DNA of 52,968 nt from Nitratireductor sp. XY-223 (GTDB lineage Bacteria > Pseudomonadota > Alphaproteobacteria > Rhizobiales > Rhizobiaceae), in NCBI RefSeq assembly GCF_004959855.1, contig NZ_SPNT01000016.1, forward strand, positions 1 through 52,968. The letters run 5' to 3'. Below, piece by piece: positions 8,529 to 16,583 of the stretch (position 1 is the first letter of the stretch; every line of letters starts with the position of its first letter). The position numbers and the translations under genes were made by a program. The notes below the pieces were generated by a model. The model made no database searches. It was not told the origin of the DNA and worked only from the letters and a program-made list of their open reading frames with translations.

Positions 8529-9220
8529 TGGCAACAAGCGTCGCGATCATTCCCGCGCGCGGCGGCAGCAAGCGAATCCCGCGCAAGAACATCCGCAAAT
8601 TCCGCGGCCGGCCGATCATCGCCTGGTCGGTGGAGGCCGCCCTGGAATCAGGCGCCTTTGACGAGGTGATGGTCAGCACGGACGATGAGGAGATCGCATC
8701 GGTTGCCCGCTCGTGCGGCGCGAACGTTCCATTCATGCGCTCGCCACGAACCGCCGACGACACCGCAACCACCAGCGATGTCCTGTTCGAAGTCCTTGAA
8801 TGCTACGGAAAGGCGGGGCGTGAATTCGCTTTCGGCTGCTGCATCTACCCGACCGCACCCTTCATGCGCGCAAGCGATCTGGCCCACGGAAAACAACGCC
8901 TCGCCGACGATGGATTTGACGTGATCATGCCGATCGCCGCCTTCAGCTACCCTGTCTGGCGTTCGCTCAGGCGCGACGATGACGGAAGGTTGGAAATGAA
9001 CTTTCCGGAGAACCTCAACGCAAGATCGCAGGACCTGCCGCCGGCCTTCCACGACGCCGGCCAGTGGTACTGGTTCAGGACGGCCGCTTTCCTCAGCGAC
9101 CGGGTACTGTTGGGGCCGAACACCGGGTCGGTCATGCTGCCGTCCACACAGGTGCAGGACATAGACACCGAGGAGGACTGGACGATCGCCGAGTGGAAGC
9201 ACGAGAGGATATTCGGATGA
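8528..9220 (+). CDS. pseF: Pseudaminic acid cytidylyltransferase
   Basis: Activates pseudaminic acid as CMP-Pse for transfer. The 230-residue protein opens with the CMP-sugar synthetase P-loop IPARGGSKRIPRKN and contains VSTDDEEIA and the Mg-binding DIDTEEDW near the C-terminus. PseF is inferred from operon context; on motifs alone CMP-sialate or CMP-legionaminate synthetase would be possible. The start ATG overlaps the pseI stop (TGATG), and the stop overlaps the next gene by ATGA. Confidence 0.91.
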   Translation: MATSVAIIPARGGSKRIPRKNIRKFRGRPIIAWSVEAALESGAFDEVMVSTDDEEIASVARSCGANVPFMRSPRTADDTATTSDVLFEVLECYGKAGREFAFGCCIYPTAPFMRASDLAHGKQRLADDGFDVIMPIAAFSYPVWRSLRRDDDGRLEMNFPENLNARSQDLPPAFHDAGQWYWFRTAAFLSDRVLLGPNTGSVMLPSTQVQDIDTEEDWTIAEWKHERIFG

Positions 9221-10101
9221 ACGATCCGCGTCTTCGGCGTCATGAACTGGGCTTCCTGGAAGTTGCCGCCAAGCCTTCGGCGAGCGAGCTCGCCGCATAT
9301 TACAGGGAAGCCTATTTCCAGAACGAGAAAGGCAACTACCGCGCAGCCTATCCGCCCGAGGAGCACGAGGTCATCGGGCTTCGCATCGCGCACCGCCGCG
9401 AACGGGCGCTCGAGCTTCTGGATCGGGACGGGCCGGGGCGCCTGCTCGACGTCGGTTGTGGGGAAGGGTTCGTTCTTGCCGCCTTCGACCGGCTTGGCTG
9501 GCAGGTCGCCGGCGTCGATTTCAGCCGCGCCGGCGTGGAAGCGATGAATCCTGCCGTCGCGGATCGCGTCGAAGACGGCGATCTCTTCACCATCCTCCGC
9601 CGCCGCATCGCCGAAGACGACCGCCATGATCTGGTCTGGCTCGGCAATGTGCTCGAGCATGTTCTCGACCCGGTCGAACTGCTCGAGCTGCTGCACGCGC
9701 TCGTAAAGCCCGGCGGCCTGCTTGTCGTCACGGTTCCAAATGACGGAAACGCCTTTCACGACGCGCTTTATGAGCGCGGTTCGATCCCCGACCGGTTCTG
9801 GATCGCAATCCCCGACCACATGTCCTATTTCACGGCCGACAGCCTGAAACGCGCGGCCGCGGCGACCGGATGGGACTGCCGCGACATACAGGCCGATTTT
9901 CCGATCGATTTCTTTCTTGCGCATGACGGTTCCAACTATGCGCGCGACCGGTCAAAGGGGCCGGCAGCGCACCGCGCGCGCCTGCAGCTGGAGCGGATCA
10001 TCGGCGCCGCGGGCGTCGGTGCGGCAAACCGCTTCTATTCGGCCCTTGCTGATGTCGGCCTCGGCCGCAACATCACCGCATTCCTGTCGCCACGGAGCTG
10101 A
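9217..10101 (+). CDS. Class I SAM-dependent methyltransferase
   Basis: A 294-residue protein with a Rossmann methyltransferase fold. Motif I is LLDVGCGEGFVLAAF, the acidic end of strand 2 is VAGVDFS, and a VPNDGNAFHD segment follows strand 5. The N-terminal 75 residues lack Cys clusters. Lying in the pseudaminic acid operon (ATGA overlap with pseF, 2 nt before the acetyltransferase), it probably O- or N-methylates the sugar or the glycan; this is inferred from position only. Confidence 0.85.
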   Translation: MNDPRLRRHELGFLEVAAKPSASELAAYYREAYFQNEKGNYRAAYPPEEHEVIGLRIAHRRERALELLDRDGPGRLLDVGCGEGFVLAAFDRLGWQVAGVDFSRAGVEAMNPAVADRVEDGDLFTILRRRIAEDDRHDLVWLGNVLEHVLDPVELLELLHALVKPGGLLVVTVPNDGNAFHDALYERGSIPDRFWIAIPDHMSYFTADSLKRAAAATGWDCRDIQADFPIDFFLAHDGSNYARDRSKGPAAHRARLQLERIIGAAGVGAANRFYSALADVGLGRNITAFLSPRS

Positions 10102-10103
10102 CA

Positions 10104-10760
10104 ATGCGAGAAGCAAGCGTCCATGAAAACAGCCCGCTCAAGAACCAGGGGCAGAACGCCGGCCAGGGTGCCCCGGGCGATGGCCCCTACCGGTGCATGC
10201 CGCATGCCGAGCTGCGGGACGGCGCCTATGCGGTGCGGGCCGTTGAACCGGGCCATATCGATGCGATACGGCAATGGCGCAACGACCAGATCGACATCCT
10301 GCGCCAGCCGGCGCCGATCACGCGTGAAGAACAGCAGCGATACTTCGAGCGGACCATCTGGCCCGACAAGCAGGCCGAACGGCCACGCAATATCCTGCTG
10401 ATCTACCTGAACGAGCGCGAGCCCATCGGCTATGGAGGGCTCGTCCACATGGACTGGGAACAGGAGCGCGCAGAGCTCTCCTTCCTGCTCGATCCGCAAT
10501 ACGAACGCCCGAGCGAACGCCGCGCCGACCTGTTCGGCCGTTTTCTGCTGCTGTTGAAACGCCTCGCCTTCGAGGACCTGCGGCTGAACCGTCTATACAC
10601 CGAGACATTCGCGACCCGCCGGCGTCACATGGAAACGCTGGAGCAGGCCGGCTTTCGCCCAGAGGGTTGCCTGAGGCAGCACGTGCGCATCAACGGGACA
10701 CGCGTCGATTCCATCCTGCATGGATGCATCGCCGGCGATGAAGGGGAGCGCCATCCATGA
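10104..10760 (+). CDS. PseH-like GNAT acetyltransferase
   Basis: A 218-residue GNAT-fold protein. Its core (residues 42-212) resembles enzymes that acetylate the C4 amino group of UDP-4-amino-4,6-dideoxy-AltNAc: IRQWRNDQIDILRQPAPITREEQQRYF at the start and a late LNRLYTETFATRR...LEQAGF segment. In this operon the PseH step is otherwise unfilled, so it is the best candidate for pseH, though it could modify another position. The 35-residue N-terminal extension is low-complexity. It overlaps the next gene by 4 bp. Confidence 0.75.
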   Translation: MREASVHENSPLKNQGQNAGQGAPGDGPYRCMPHAELRDGAYAVRAVEPGHIDAIRQWRNDQIDILRQPAPITREEQQRYFERTIWPDKQAERPRNILLIYLNEREPIGYGGLVHMDWEQERAELSFLLDPQYERPSERRADLFGRFLLLLKRLAFEDLRLNRLYTETFATRRRHMETLEQAGFRPEGCLRQHVRINGTRVDSILHGCIAGDEGERHP

Positions 10761-12670
10761 GGGGTAAAAAGGTCTTCGTCAGCGGCGGCGCTGGCGTGAT
10801 CGGTGTGGAGCTGGTTTCCGGGCTCGTCGATCGCGGCGCCGAGGTGCTGGTCGGGGACCTGAAGCCGCGACCGCGGCAGTTTCCCGCCAGCGTTCAGTAC
10901 CGGCAGGGCGACCTGAACGGCATGACCTTGTCGGAACTGGATGCGTTCGCGCCCGACATCTTCATACACCTCGCGGCGACCTTCGAGCGCTCCTCCGAGT
11001 CCGCGGAATTCTGGGGCGAGAACTTCCGGCATAATGTCCGGCTCAGCCATCACCTGATGACCATCGCGCGCGATGTGGCGAGCCTCAGACGGGTCGTCTT
11101 CGCATCGTCATATCTCATCTACGACCCGGCTCTTTATCAGTTTGATGCCGCGCAGGAGACACCGGTCGGCCTCGCGGAAGACGATCCGGTCCGCCCGCGC
11201 AATCTTACCGGCATGGCGAAGCTCGCCCACGAGACAGAGTTGCAGTTTCTTGGCGGCTTCGATCGTTATCCCTTCACCACCGTGCTCGCGCGCATCTTTC
11301 GCGGATACGGCCGCAATTCGCGCGATGTCATCTCGCGCTGGATCCGCGCGCTGTTGCGCGATGAACCGATCGCCGTTTTCAGACCCGAGGGCCTGTTCGA
11401 CTATATCTACGCCAGAGATTCGGCCGAAGGCCTGATCCGGCTGGCAGACGCGGACCACGTGACCGGCGTCATCAATCTGGGAACCGGCCGCGCCCGCAGG
11501 GTCGCGGACGTGGTTTCGGCCCTGCGTGAACATTTTCCCGGCATGAACGCGCAAACCGAGCCGTCGGAGATTTCGTACGAGGCTTCGCAGGCGGACATTT
11601 CGCTGCTCGACACGGCGCTGGGCTGGTTGCCCCGGTACGACCTAGAGACTGCCATCCCGGAAATTATCGCCCATGAGCGGTCGCGGCTGGAAACCGCGGC
11701 TGACGAAGACACTGGCCAAAACGTCCTTGTGACCAGCGCATCACGAAAGGCGCCATTGGTCCGTGCAATGAAGGATGCCGCGGCGCGGATTTCACCCGGT
11801 GCCGCGGTGATCGCGGGAGATGTGGATCCCGGCGCACCGGCACGGCATGCTGCGGATGGTTTCTGGCTGATGCCGCGCCTCGATGCCGTGTCGCCGGAAG
11901 AGCTGATCGCAGCCTGCAGAGAGCGCGGCATCGGCACCGTCCTGCCGACACGCGACGGCGAACTCGTGTTCTGGGCGAAGGCGCGGGCCGCATTCGCGGC
12001 CATCGGGATCGACGTCATTATCTCGCCCTCCGAAAGCGTCGAGCGGTGCCTCGACAAGCTCGCATTCGCAAAGTTCGGTGTGGAAACAGGATTGCCGGTC
12101 ATTCCGGCGGCAACCGATCCGGATGCGCTCGACGCCGCCGCCTATGTGGTCAAGGAACGTTTCGGCGCCGGATCGCATGGCATCGGCCTGAACCTCGACC
12201 GGGAGGCGGCCATCGCGCACGCCGCCGGTCTCGACACACCGGTTTTCCAGCCGTTTGTTTCCGGTCCCGAGATCAGCATCGACGCATGGATGGACGGCAC
12301 CGGCGGGCCGTGCGGCCTCGTCCTGCGGCGCCGCGACAGGGTCGTCGCCGGGGAATCGCAGATCACGACGACCTTCCGCGACCCGTTGCTTGAGGAGAAG
12401 GCCGAGCATGTTTTGCGTGCGCTCAAGCTCCGCGGCCCGGCCGTGCTCCAGGCCATTGTCACGGAAAACGGCGAACTGAATGTCATCGAGTGCAACGCGC
12501 GCTTCGGCGGCGCGTCGACCGCTTCCATTGCCGCCGGTCTCGATCTTCTCTACTGGAGCCTTGCCGAAGGCCGCATGCCGGACGCACCGAGGCAATTCCG
12601 CCGCATTGCCGGCGAACTGCGCCAGGTGCGCATGCCGCAGGACATGATCCTCCATGATCCTGATCTTTGA
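10757..12670 (+). CDS. SDR epimerase/dehydratase-like domain fused to an ATP-grasp ligase domain
   Basis: A 637-residue two-domain protein. Residues 1-310 form an extended SDR with the NAD loop SGGAGVIG, but the catalytic YxxxK reads TGMAK, so Thr151 replaces the Tyr while Lys155 is kept. Residues 325-635 form a PurT/CarB-like ATP-grasp: a Rossmann pre-domain (NVLVTSASRKAPLV), then the nucleotide lid (YVVKERFGAGSHGIG) and the Mg-ATP site VIECNARFGGAST. ATP-grasp enzymes join a carboxylate to an amine or thiol through an acyl phosphate. In a nonulosonic-acid operon an amide-forming sugar decoration is a reasonable inference, not a demonstrated role. It overlaps the HAD gene by 17 bp. Confidence 0.85.
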   Translation: MRGKKVFVSGGAGVIGVELVSGLVDRGAEVLVGDLKPRPRQFPASVQYRQGDLNGMTLSELDAFAPDIFIHLAATFERSSESAEFWGENFRHNVRLSHHLMTIARDVASLRRVVFASSYLIYDPALYQFDAAQETPVGLAEDDPVRPRNLTGMAKLAHETELQFLGGFDRYPFTTVLARIFRGYGRNSRDVISRWIRALLRDEPIAVFRPEGLFDYIYARDSAEGLIRLADADHVTGVINLGTGRARRVADVVSALREHFPGMNAQTEPSEISYEASQADISLLDTALGWLPRYDLETAIPEIIAHERSRLETAADEDTGQNVLVTSASRKAPLVRAMKDAAARISPGAAVIAGDVDPGAPARHAADGFWLMPRLDAVSPEELIAACRERGIGTVLPTRDGELVFWAKARAAFAAIGIDVIISPSESVERCLDKLAFAKFGVETGLPVIPAATDPDALDAAAYVVKERFGAGSHGIGLNLDREAAIAHAAGLDTPVFQPFVSGPEISIDAWMDGTGGPCGLVLRRRDRVVAGESQITTTFRDPLLEEKAEHVLRALKLRGPAVLQAIVTENGELNVIECNARFGGASTASIAAGLDLLYWSLAEGRMPDAPRQFRRIAGELRQVRMPQDMILHDPDL

Positions 12671-13331
12671 CCTCGACGACACGCTCTACGACGAACGCAG
12701 TTTCGTGCTCGGCGGTTTGCGTGCGGTGGCGCAATACGGCGAGACCGAGTTCGGTTGGGATGCGGACCGGTCCCTGGCCTTCATGACGGAGCGTCTCGAT
12801 CGCCAGGGCCGCGGCCGTATTTTCGACGACTGGCTCGCAGCGCGCGGCAAGAACACGCGCGGGCGCGTTCGGGATTGCGTCAGGATCTACCGCCACCACC
12901 GCCCGGCGCTTTCCCTGTTTCCCGCCGCGAGGACGGTGCTTGACCGTTACGGGCCAGCCCACCCGCTCTATCTCGTCACCGATGGGCACAAGATCGTCCA
13001 GAAGAACAAGGTCGATGCGCTGGATCTGTGGGGGGAATTCCGTCGGGTGATGATCACCCATCGCTTCGGCCGGCGCAATGCCAAGCCTTCCACACACTGT
13101 TTCCAAAGGATTCGCGAGATCGAGGCCTGCGGCTGGCCCGACCTGATCTATGTCGGCGACAATCCGCAGAAGGATTTCGTCAACCTGAACAAAAAGGGTG
13201 CGAAGACCGTCAGGGTTTTGACCGGTATGCATCGCGGGCACAAGGCGGGCTCCGGTTACGATGCGCAACACACGATCGCCGACCTTCGTGCGTTGCCGGA
13301 TTTGCTCGACGGAATCGGCTGCCGGCACTGA
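12654..13331 (+). CDS. HAD superfamily hydrolase
   Basis: A 225-residue haloacid dehalogenase-fold phosphatase. Motif I is FDLDDTLYDE (nucleophile Asp6, acid/base Asp8), motif II is LVTDG, motif III Lys lies in NAKPSTHCF, and motif IV is YVGDNPQKDF. The cap is small and helical (residues 15-85). It is translationally coupled to the SDR/ATP-grasp gene (17-bp overlap) and is therefore likely to act on a phosphorylated intermediate or product of the same pathway. The substrate is unknown. Confidence 0.86.
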   Translation: MILIFDLDDTLYDERSFVLGGLRAVAQYGETEFGWDADRSLAFMTERLDRQGRGRIFDDWLAARGKNTRGRVRDCVRIYRHHRPALSLFPAARTVLDRYGPAHPLYLVTDGHKIVQKNKVDALDLWGEFRRVMITHRFGRRNAKPSTHCFQRIREIEACGWPDLIYVGDNPQKDFVNLNKKGAKTVRVLTGMHRGHKAGSGYDAQHTIADLRALPDLLDGIGCRH

Positions 13332-13473
13332 ACCGGCTGGCCCGGATCAGCCACGCGCAAGCCACGTCCACTAATCATACCCGTAGGACAGGCTCGGGAA
13401 TGCGGGCTTATCCCGGTCCGGAGCGACCTGTCCCCTTCGCGAAACGCGAGCAAACGACCGGCCCTTGCAAACC

Positions 13474-15426
13474 ATGACCAATCTTGCCCTCAAATCCGCT
13501 GCCCCGAAAGCGCCTCCGGCGAAGCTGCTGAAGAAGATCCATTCGCTCCAGAAGCGCGGCAAATTCGCTGAAAGCCGGCCGCTCTGCGACCGGCTCGCGT
13601 CCCAGGGCTACGTGAGCGCGGATCTTCTGCATTTTCACGGGCTGGCCCTGCGCGCCTGCAACGACCTGAACGGCGCCCTCGTCAAGATCTACGCGGCAAC
13701 GGAGCAGCAACCGGACAACGCGCTGATGCTGAATTCGCTCGGCGTCGTGTTGTTCCAGATGAACGAGGTCGAGCCGGCGATCGCGCAGTTCAAGCGCGCC
13801 ACCAAGGCAGACCAGAAACTTTACGATGCCTGGAAGAACCTCGGCATCGCACTGAGAAAGGCGGAACGCTACCAGGCCGCCTTCACGGCATTCGACTGCG
13901 CCCATCATCTCGACCGCACCCAGGTCGATCCGATGCTCAACATCGTCGAAATCCTGATCGACAACCGCCAGTACAAGCGCGCTGAGACCGCGATGGACAA
14001 GCTGCTGGCGGCCTGCAGCAGGATCACGCCCGGCCTCCTGCTCCAGAGGCTGCATATCGCGGAACGCCTCGAGGATTTCGACTACATCGTCGCGCATCTC
14101 GACACGATCGATCGGGAAATGCTGAGCGTCGACGAACAGGCCGAGCTCGACAGCGTCCAGGTCTCTTATCTGCGCATCAACGGCCGCATGGACGAGGCGA
14201 TCGCCATTTTGAGGAAATGGGTGGATGTCGAGACGTCACTCCAGGATCACTACATGATGCTGCTCGGGCTGTGCTACGCCGAGGCGGGGCGCCTCGGCGA
14301 CGGCATCGAATACCACAAGGCGCTGCTTGAGAAGAACCCCGGCCACACGATCGGGCGCTACAATCTCGGCCTTCTCCAGATCAAGAACGGCGACATTGCC
14401 GAAGGTTACGAGAACTACGAAACCCGCTGGCTGCGTCCCGAATTTCCCTCAAAGCGCCGCCAGTTCAGCGCAACGCGCTGGACGGGCGAGCCGCTGGACG
14501 GCAAGAAGCTGCTTGTCTGGCGCGAACAGGGCATCGGCGACGAGGTGCGATACGCTTCCCTGATCCCCGACCTGAAGGATCGCGGCGGTGACGTGACATT
14601 CGAGTGCTCGCCCAAGCTGTCGCCGGTCTGGGAACATTCATTTCCCTGGGCGGCAATCGCCCATGAGGGCCCGACGGAATGCCGCGGCGACGAGGCCTAT
14701 GCGCATTTCGACTATCAGATCCCTGTCGGCTCGCTCGGCGCGATCTTCCGCCCGGCGCTCGAGGACTTCGCAGAAAAACAGGCGCCGTGGATCCGGCGGC
14801 ATCAGCCCGTCGAGGAATTGCTGCGCGCCCAGCTCGGGATCGAACCCGGCGAGACGCTTGTCGGCGTGTGCTGGCGCTCGTCCCACCAGGCGACATCGCG
14901 CGACCGGTATTTCCTGCAGGCCAAGCAATTGCAGCCGCTCAAGGCGCTGCCCGATTGCCGGTGGGTCAACGTGCAGTATGACTGCAGCGACGAGGAGGTC
15001 GAGACGGTCCGCGGGCTCGGTCTTCCTTTGCACCACTACGCCAACCTCGACCAGAAGAACGATCTCGCCGGCGCCTGCGGCCTGCTCGGCGCCTGCGACA
15101 TTGTCATTTCCGTCGGGGTCTCGGTCTCGGACCTTGCGGCCGGTCTCGGCGTTCCGGTCATTCAGATCGCCCGGGAAAACGCCGAGGTGTTTCTCGGAAC
15201 CGACCATGTCCCCTGGTTCCCGACCTGCATGTCCATCCGCATGGAACCGCATGGCGGCGACGCGGCAATCGCCGAAATCGTCGAACGCTGGCCGTCGATC
15301 GTGGAATGGGCGAAGGGCGTGACGACCGCCGAGCGGCCGTGGTTGGATGCTGAGTCCGGGGCGGCCGTGCCGCGCGGGACCGCCACCGCGGCTCTCAATC
15401 TCGAATATGAGATGCAGGCCGCGTAA
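13474..15426 (+). CDS. TPR-glycosyltransferase, FlmG-like putative flagellin glycosyltransferase
   Basis: A 650-residue protein with N-terminal tetratricopeptide repeats (about residues 10-330; LNSLGVVLFQMNEVEPAIAQF, WKNLGIALRKAERYQAA, GRYNLGLLQIKNGDIAEGYENYETRW) and a C-terminal GT-B-like domain (about 345-640; VWREQGIGDEVRYASLIPDL, VISVGVSVSDLAAGLGVPV). The same order occurs in Caulobacter FlmG, where the TPR part binds flagellin and the C-terminal part transfers the nonulosonic acid. It lies 142 bp after a pseudaminic acid operon, which supports the same role. A TTG at 13465 is an alternative start; no good ribosome site precedes either. The acceptor is inferred. Confidence 0.8.
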   Translation: MTNLALKSAAPKAPPAKLLKKIHSLQKRGKFAESRPLCDRLASQGYVSADLLHFHGLALRACNDLNGALVKIYAATEQQPDNALMLNSLGVVLFQMNEVEPAIAQFKRATKADQKLYDAWKNLGIALRKAERYQAAFTAFDCAHHLDRTQVDPMLNIVEILIDNRQYKRAETAMDKLLAACSRITPGLLLQRLHIAERLEDFDYIVAHLDTIDREMLSVDEQAELDSVQVSYLRINGRMDEAIAILRKWVDVETSLQDHYMMLLGLCYAEAGRLGDGIEYHKALLEKNPGHTIGRYNLGLLQIKNGDIAEGYENYETRWLRPEFPSKRRQFSATRWTGEPLDGKKLLVWREQGIGDEVRYASLIPDLKDRGGDVTFECSPKLSPVWEHSFPWAAIAHEGPTECRGDEAYAHFDYQIPVGSLGAIFRPALEDFAEKQAPWIRRHQPVEELLRAQLGIEPGETLVGVCWRSSHQATSRDRYFLQAKQLQPLKALPDCRWVNVQYDCSDEEVETVRGLGLPLHHYANLDQKNDLAGACGLLGACDIVISVGVSVSDLAAGLGVPVIQIARENAEVFLGTDHVPWFPTCMSIRMEPHGGDAAIAEIVERWPSIVEWAKGVTTAERPWLDAESGAAVPRGTATAALNLEYEMQAA

Positions 15427-15503
15427 CCGGGGATAAACGCCCGAAATCGCGCCGCTTCTTTGCATTTCCCGCATTTTTCGACGCCCTGACGAAAATCGAC
15501 TGC

Positions 15504-15532
15504 TTGACATTATTGGAACGTTCCAGTAATTC
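15504..15532 (+). promoter_or_regulatory. Promoter of the catabolic operon
   Basis: TTGACA (15504-15509), 17 bp, TAATTC (15527-15532). The expected transcription start is near 15539. A consensus GGGAGG ribosome site (15568-15573) sits 5 nt before the ATG at 15579. It drives the Gfo/Idh gene and probably the whole run of genes to 32385. Confidence 0.75.
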
Positions 15533-15557
15533 AGATTTAACAATTGGAACGATCCAA
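15514..15557. promoter_or_regulatory. Pair of LacI-type operators
   Basis: Two palindromes with a central CG: TGGAACGTTCCA (15514-15525, perfect) and TTGGAACGATCCAA (15544-15557, one mismatched pair). Their centres are 31 bp apart, about three helical turns, so two dimers would bind on the same face. The first lies in the promoter spacer and the second just after the predicted start, the classical repression layout. The LacI-family gene at 30103-31119 is the obvious cognate regulator (inference). Confidence 0.75.
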
Positions 15558-15578
15558 ATACCAAACCGGGAGGATTTT

Positions 15579-16580
15579 ATGCGTTGGGGCCTCGTTGGCG
15601 CGAGCAGAATTGCGTCCGGTTTCATGATCGATGCGATCCGGGCGCAGGCGGATACGGAAATCCTGTCGGTCCTCAGTTCCAGCGCGGCACGCGGCCGGGA
15701 ATTCGCTGAAGAAAACAACATCGCGCGAAGCCATACCGATCTCGATGCGCTGCTTGCCGATCCCGACCTGGACGCCGTCTACATCTCCACGACCAATGAG
15801 AAGCACCACCCGCAGGCGCTTGCCGCCATAGCGGCGGGCAAGCATGTCCTGTGTGAGAAGCCGCTGGCAATGAGCCTGAACGAGGCGATCGAGATGGTTC
15901 GCACCGCTTCGGAAAAGGGCGTCGTGTTTGCCACCAACCACCACCTGCGCAACGCGGGTTCGCACCTTGCGATAAAGGAACTGATCGCAACGGGCCGTAT
16001 TGGTGACGTTCTGAGCGCCCGTGTTTTCCACGCGGTCAACCTGCCCGAACAATTGCGGGGCTGGCGGATCAACGACGCCGCCGCGGGCGGCGGTGTGATC
16101 CCGGACATCGTTGTCCATGACGCCGACACGATCCGCTTCCATCTCGACGAGGATCCCGCAATGGTCGTCGCGCAAGCAGGCATCTCCGGAATGGGCGAGG
16201 GTGTGGAAGACAGCGTCATGTCCGTCTGGACAATGCCCTCCGGTATCATGGTCGAGACCCACGAGAGCTTCACCCACCGTTTTGCCGGGACCGGGGTCGA
16301 GTTCCATGGAACCGAAGGATCCGTCATTGCACGCGATGTCATGACCCAGCAGCCGGTGGGCGAGATCCGGCTCGTCGACGGGGCCGGCCAGCATGAAATA
16401 CCGTTTGAGACGCACAACCTGTACATCCGCTCGCTCGGGCTTTTCCAGGCGGCCGTCGAAGGCCGGGGGCGCCCCTCTGCGGACGGGGTCGACGGCATAA
16501 AGTCGCTGGCGGTTGCGCTGGCCGTTCGAGAAGCGGCGAGAACAGGCAGGGCCGTCGACGTCGATTACGGGGGCTTCTAG
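15579..16580 (+). CDS. Gfo/Idh/MocA family oxidoreductase
   Basis: A 333-residue NAD(P)-dependent sugar or polyol dehydrogenase-like enzyme. The Rossmann loop is GLVGASRIASGF, the family motif CEKPLAMS carries Glu93-Lys94, and the catalytic region around IPDIVVHDADTIRF supplies His and Asp. The C-terminal domain is the usual open beta-sheet. Members oxidise or reduce secondary alcohols of sugars, inositols and glycosides. It is the first gene behind the LacI-type operators and is followed 3 bp later by the CoA-transferase gene. The substrate is not predictable. Confidence 0.9.
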   Translation: MRWGLVGASRIASGFMIDAIRAQADTEILSVLSSSAARGREFAEENNIARSHTDLDALLADPDLDAVYISTTNEKHHPQALAAIAAGKHVLCEKPLAMSLNEAIEMVRTASEKGVVFATNHHLRNAGSHLAIKELIATGRIGDVLSARVFHAVNLPEQLRGWRINDAAAGGGVIPDIVVHDADTIRFHLDEDPAMVVAQAGISGMGEGVEDSVMSVWTMPSGIMVETHESFTHRFAGTGVEFHGTEGSVIARDVMTQQPVGEIRLVDGAGQHEIPFETHNLYIRSLGLFQAAVEGRGRPSADGVDGIKSLAVALAVREAARTGRAVDVDYGGF

Positions 16581-16583
16581 CCG

